Source: Euryodendron excelsum
Taxonomy: Eukaryota; Streptophyta; Magnoliopsida; Ericales; Pentaphylacaceae
Reading direction: 5' to 3'
DNA: 64,000 nucleotides
NCBI GenBank assembly: GCA_033060915.1
Contig: CM065378.1
Location: 38,328,501 to 38,392,500 of the forward strand
The position numbers were made by a program, and so were the translations under genes. Every line of letters starts with the position of its first letter. Position 1 is the stretch's first letter. The notes below the pieces were generated by a model. It had not been told where the DNA came from, made no database searches, and saw only the letters and a list, made by a program, of their open reading frames with translations. Shown here one piece after another: positions 59,266 through 64,000 of this stretch.

Positions 59266-59270
59266 GATTG

Positions 59271-61197
59271 TGTTGACTCAAGGTTGTTCTCCATGTTAAT
59301 TTTAATGATAACAAAATCATGTGGTTGTTATCTAATGATTTCAATTGAGTGTGCATATTAGATTATAATCATTTGATAACAAGAAAATAATTGAGTTGAT
59401 TGGTTGAGTACCAAATAAGAAGATTACTTAGGTAATCTTATTCTTGAAGAGTTAAAGATACTCAAGAAGTTCAACAAGTATGAAAAAGAAGGGTGCAAGC
59501 TCTGAAATTTTATAATGGTAATTTGAAGACTTGTTGGAAGCATGAAGTTGATAGAAAAACCTTATGGGTTAGTTCTATTCCAAAGACATTGAATTCCTCA
59601 AAAGGATTCAAGAAGTTATTTAATGTTCAAGCATTCAAGAAAGATCATTTGAAAAGTTTTCAAATTTACTCGGAACTCATCTTTGATGATTGAAGTGCAA
59701 AATGAAGTGGTAACATATAAATGAAAATCAAGCAGAATTATATACAGCAGTGTTGGCACTTTTTATATATGGTCGACACCTTGATATTTCTTGATATGGA
59801 AGATTGAAATGCAGACAGAAGTGTTGACACCTATATAGATGGTTGACACCCTGAGCCTTAGTGAAAGAACTCTCTTGAAGATCTAAAAGCAATTGTCAAC
59901 ACTCTATCTGATTCCTAACATTGAATTCAAGAATTGCAGAAGAATATACAAGGCTGTGTCAACACTCTACTTCTTCTGGCTGACACTATCGTGCTAAAGA
60001 CCCTCGATCCTCATGTTCAAATAATTCACTGAAAGTCTTTAAGTCTCAATGAAAGATCTGCTTGACGTTGGCTGACACCTTGATGGAGATTGAAGTTCAA
60101 GAAAATGTCTGAAGTTATGGTCAACACATTCCATGATGGTTGAACCTTCAGAAGTCAAATTTGCAAATTCAATCAGATTCCCAACATCTTGAAGTGATGG
60201 TCGACAATGTTGAAGAAATGCATAGTTGCGATATGTTGATCAGATTGTCAATACCTTCAAGTGATGATCTTCAATCTTAAGTCAATGAGCTATCAAAGTT
60301 AATAGTCGTAGAGAATGGTCGACATCGTGCTAAACTTGTTAACACCATCGAAGACTGATTTACGGAAGTACTCAGATATTGCCGACAATGTACAAGCTTG
60401 TTGATACCTTCGGTAGACAAGTAAAATCGAGATTCCTGACACTAGAAGATCATTGCTGGTAATCTTGCCTCCAGAACCGAAAAATCTGGGCGCAACGATC
60501 ATATTTTCTAAGCAACGTGACAGGCCAATTTTGGATTAAAATGTTCTAAAATCATCTCCAATGGCTATATTTGAAAGAGGGCTATAAATAAAAGATTCCC
60601 AACTCATTTTAGAGGTTGAATAATACAAGATCAAGTGCTGGAGATGAAAATTCATTGAATATTTCTAATACTCTGATTTTATACATTTGGGAGTTTCTTG
60701 TGTAAGCTTAAATTTGTTTTATCTACTCTTGGGAGAGTTTATTCTTTGTATTAAATCTTTATATCTGGAAGAGGTTGTAAACCTTGTGAGCTTGAGTGTA
60801 GCATGGGTAATTTACTTGTAAGATTGAGTGATCTAGGATAACATCACTTGGGTTTGAGAGTTTGGTGTAATCTCTTGTGTAAGAGTGATCTGAGCACTTG
60901 GAGCAAAACCAACAGCTGTGTAAAGGGACTTTAAATAGTGGAATACCTGTGAGAGGATTGAGGAAGAGAGGACGTAAACAAAGGTTGGCCGAACCTCTAT
61001 AAAATTCGTGTGCCTTCATTTTTCATTTCTTGCTCTATTTTTCATTCACTGCATATTCATAATCTGCTTGCATATATATCTTGTATTGTATTGTATTGTT
61101 GTTCCATTAGTTTGTACATTGTTAATTTGTGACCATTGGTATAAAGTTTTAAAAACCCAATTCACTCACCCTCTTGAGTTGCTATGTCAGGCCAACA
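59271..61197 (+). mobile_element. Solo LTR, Sire/Maximus-like, second copy
   Basis: Begins TGTTGACTCAAGG and ends ATGTCAGGCCAACA (inverted TGTTG...CAACA). GATTG lies on both sides (59266-59270 and 61198-61202), a perfect 5-bp TSD. TATAAATA at 60583-60590 fits a plus-strand promoter. Removing it and one TSD rejoins the copia gag. A word of the type GTCGACACC / GTCAACACT recurs at irregular spacing through 59750-60420. No coding sequence. Confidence 0.88.
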
Positions 61198-61202
61198 GAT
61201 TG

Positions 61203-61608
61203 TTGTTGGAAGGTTGTCGAGCAGTAACATTTGCACTTGCAACATTGTTGATTGCAAGAGGTTGGTTATTGTGGTTGATCCAGGACTCGTGTACGAGCAG
61301 AAGAGAAAAAAGTTCCTCAAGAGTAAAATCATCATTCTGAGCTGATATAGTAGAAACAATATAATCATATTGGGGCCAAGACTCGCGAGAACATAAGTGA
61401 TAATATCATCACATAACAAACCTTGTCCAGCAATTGTTAGTTCATCTGCCAAATATTTAATATGTATAAAGTAATCTGTAGTCGAAAGATTACCCTTGCG
61501 AGTAGTGACAAGTTGACTTTGGATTTGCACTACGCAAGCCTTTGACTATGATGCAAAACTATGCTCGTGTACGAGCCAAACGTCACTGGAGGTGGTGCAA
61601 TGGACCAT
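61203..61608 (-). pseudogene. Ty1/copia gag (UBN2-type) relic
   Basis: Minus strand: MVHCTTSSDVWLVHEHSFAS, then a TAG, then SKACVVQIQSQLVTTRKGNL, DYFIHIKYLADELTIAGQGL and DDIITYVLASLGP. This is the UBN2/gag_pre-integrase-type copia Gag. It is cut at 61608 by the gypsy LTR, so the rest of the element (PBS, 5' LTR) lies beyond the window or beyond that insertion. Confidence 0.9.
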
Positions 61609-62297
61609 GTCAGTTCGAACCTTTGAAACTTTAAGATGAATGAGGAAAGAAAAGGTTTATTGGATGAGGAAATTGTGGGTCAAAGACATTAGGCCCAGTT
61701 CACCTGGTGAGGCCCAATGATAATTAAAATGGGGCTACAACCTAGCCCAAGTAGTCAAAAAAGTGGCCAGGCCCGCGCTGCCAGCCCAATGTCGACCTTA
61801 GGCCCAAGCCCAATGCGGTGAGCCTAATTTACGGGTATTATCAGAACATTTAATGCTCTAGCTGCAGCATTTAATGCGGAGATGACTCGCATTTAATGCT
61901 GCAGTGGCTCACTACACAACGTCCGCCATCATGTCCGATTAGCCGACTCTGGCACGACGGTAAAGCTAGACCAACATCCGATCAGTTGAAAAATGTATGA
62001 TGTGGTCTACAATGTAGGTCATGATGACCCTAAGGTAGACACAAGGGTTAAACACTCCGTCAATTCCACTATAAATACCGAAGCCCCAAGGAGGAAGTTA
62101 TGGAGAATTAATTTTAAGTATATACTGCCTTTGTTCATTCAATTCTTGATTAAGATTGCTAACTTAATCGTTGAAGTGTAATCGGCTCAAAGAGGGTTGA
62201 CCCATTTTAACATGTCTGTCCTTTTTGTAGCGAGTTTGGGCTCATTAACAATGGCTCGAGTGATCGGCCAAGCCTTCCCAAAAATCCCACTTATAAT
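61609..62297 (+). mobile_element. 5' LTR of a Tat/Retand-type gypsy element (start approximate)
   Basis: The copia gag frame is readable up to 61608, and TGTCAGTTCGAACC follows, a likely LTR start. TATAAATA lies at 62070-62077. The right part (CTAACTTAATCGTTGAAGTG, GGGTTGACCC) resembles the relic at 22300-22830. The exact 3' end before the PBS is uncertain by a few bases, and the partner LTR is outside. Confidence 0.65.
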
Positions 62298-62315
62298 TGG
62301 CGCCGTCTGTGGGAA
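62298..62315 (+). other. Primer-binding site of the gypsy element
   Basis: TGGCGCCGTCTGTGGGAA is a well-known PBS of plant Tat-lineage gypsy elements. Confidence 0.85.
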
Positions 62316-62581
62316 GGTCAAGATAACCATAAGTACCAATGCCCAAGGGGGAAGAGGAAAAAACCACACTGAGCAAGGAAATGAGTCTTCCTCTAGCAAA
62401 GATCATACTTTCGGCATATTGCTGATCTACCCCAGAAGATCGCCGACAGGGCCGAATGATGAGGTCGGAAATATAGACCCCTGCTGGAAGCCACCAAGAA
62501 GCACGAGACGCATTACAGAGAGACCCAGACTATGTTAGGGAGCCAAACCTTTGCAGAAATCACCATCGGGACCTTGCCCCT

Positions 62582-63980
62582 TTGCCCTCCAATGGACATG
62601 TCCCAAGCGACCATATGCTCCGTTTTGTTGAAAGGGAACTTCGGCAGCACGACGAAGAGATTGCCTACCTTACTTCTCAGGTTCGGGCCATGAGGGAGGC
62701 AGTCTCTGAAAGAGATATGTGTGGCAGGGAAGGGTTCCCAGACCATGAAAGGATTGTAAGGAGTTGGGACACCAACAGTAGAGACGCACCAGCAGTGTGA
62801 ATGAGAGGAAGTTACATCTCTAGCACCGGACACTGCGAGGAAAGGCTAGTAGGTCGGCACCGTAGAAGGAGCCAGACTCCACAGAACGAGGCTCAGGCGG
62901 AGGTTGGTTGGCAACAGAAAGACTAGGAAAAATGGTTCAATGAAAACCTGGAGGATAAGAAGCAGCATTCCAAAGACTGGACAACCCATGACTTGATCAA
63001 AAAGGCCTTGGACCAGATTGTATCCACACCATTCACAAAGAAGATTAAGTCCCACCAACCTCCTTGAAAGTTTACACCATCGAAGTTCACTCTATATGAT
63101 GGAAAGGCTGACCCAGTCAGTCATGTTCGGCATTATAAGCAAATGATGGCGTTGTGGAGCGGAGAGCCGTCCTTGATGTGCCGAATCTTTCCCTCTAGTT
63201 TGGGGGATGTAGCCTTATGTTGGTTCGATAAGTTGTCGTCTAGGTCAGTGTCAAACTGGAGGCAACTTGCTGAGCTCTTTACTATGCGCTTCATAGCCAA
63301 CATCATGCAACCTAAGGAAGTCGATTTCCTACTAATCTTACAGAAGGGCGAAGGAGAAGAATTATGGGCATACGCAAAGCGCTATTGGGAGGCCTACAAC
63401 GAGTTCGACAAATGCAGCGAACAGCTGGTTGTGACCCAATTCAAGGTCGGCTTGCCCAGGGAGCACCGATTACCCTAATCCTTAATGAAGAAGCCGACCC
63501 TCACCGTACAGGATCTGATGTCCAGAATTGAGCGACACGCCCGGTTCAATGAAGATGTGCCATAACCTATTTCGAAAAAGGTTAGCATAGTTACCGAAAG
63601 GAAAAATAAAAGAGATGCCGAAAAATCTCGCCGAGAAGACAATAACAACCGAGGCAAGAAGGCGAATGATAGGGTTTACACAGTCTTCAAAGATCCCATC
63701 TACAAAATATAACCCCAGATTCGTGACAAGCCCTTTTTCAAATGGCCCCCAAAGCTAGGAGAAGACCTTGCGTCTCGAGACCAACAGAAGTTTTGCTCCT
63801 ATCATTGGGAGAAGGGGCATCAGACATAGTAGTATCGGCATCTCAAAAACCGTTTAGAAGACTTAGCCAAAGCTGGTTATCTCGACTAGTATATTGATTA
63901 GGAAAAAACGAAACGGGAGGCTAAGCAGCCATGGCAGGAAGTTATCTCACAAAAGGAGAAAGCAAGACCAGTTTGAGTGA
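62582..63980 (+). pseudogene. Tat/Retand-type gag (decayed, continues past the window)
   Basis: MPSNGHVPSDHMLRFVEREL starts a short first ORF. Then come FTLYDGKADPVSHVRHYKQM, MCRIFPSSLGDVALCWFDKL, VSNWRQLAELFTMRFIAN and YAKRYWEAYNEFDKCSEQLV, followed by FCSYHWEKGHQT and a linker-like LEDLAKAGYLD. All are typical Tat-lineage Gag, including the CSYH..KGH knuckle remnant. Several stops make it non-functional. Confidence 0.9.
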
Positions 63981-64000
63981 TCAACGTGCTGCACGGTTCG

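Overview
This window is plant nuclear DNA, most likely from a eudicot. Two intact protein genes have plant-specific architecture: a single-exon GT14/DUF266 glycosyltransferase and an ANTH-domain clathrin assembly protein. The rest is AT-rich intergenic DNA and nested LTR retrotransposons. I see no prokaryotic signals, rRNA, tRNA or CRISPR. The species cannot be named from the sequence alone.

Layout. 1-4730: decayed minus-strand Ty3/gypsy element (gag, tRNA-Met PBS, 5' LTR), its gag split by a 2.1-kb solo LTR (525-2619). 4731-7145: repeat-rich spacer with a Ty1/copia pol relic. 7146-12001: 4.86-kb solo LTR of an Ogre/Tat-like family with a perfect 5-bp TSD. 12007-15950: unclassified DNA and a Mutator-like non-autonomous element (13081-14268, 9-bp TSD). 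16078-17349: GT14 gene. 19305-21030: second copy of the Mutator-like element plus its right flank, sitting between 40-bp direct repeats. 21104-21605: 5'-truncated LINE (RNase H end, poly(A), TSD). 22100-23190: long-TIR element with an LTR relic inside. 28361-30289: ANTH gene on the minus strand with a likely 5'UTR intron.

31974 to the right edge: one minus-strand Ty1/copia element that has been invaded at least three times. A complete Ogre/Tat-like element (33829-57378, TSD GCCAT, tRNA-Arg PBS, PPT, two 4.7-4.8-kb LTRs) splits integrase from reverse transcriptase. A 1.9-kb solo LTR (59271-61197, TSD GATTG) and a Tat/Retand-type gypsy element (61609 to the end) both sit in its gag. The Ogre-like element itself contains a reverse-oriented solo LTR of its own family (42374-46703, TSD ACAGC). 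In all, four LTRs of this family make up about 18.7 kb.

The most notable content is in the Ogre-like element. It has gag but no recognisable pol. Its 3' part carries, on the opposite strand, a decayed gene resembling the plant mobile domain (PMD) family, with a 78-nt GT-AG intron that restores the reading frame. A 98-bp tandem array follows. The LTRs hold several layers of palindromic and tandem repeats around their TATA boxes, and copy number and form differ among the four copies. The reverse-oriented solo LTR also makes multi-kb inverted repeats with the element's own LTRs, a plausible double-stranded RNA source.
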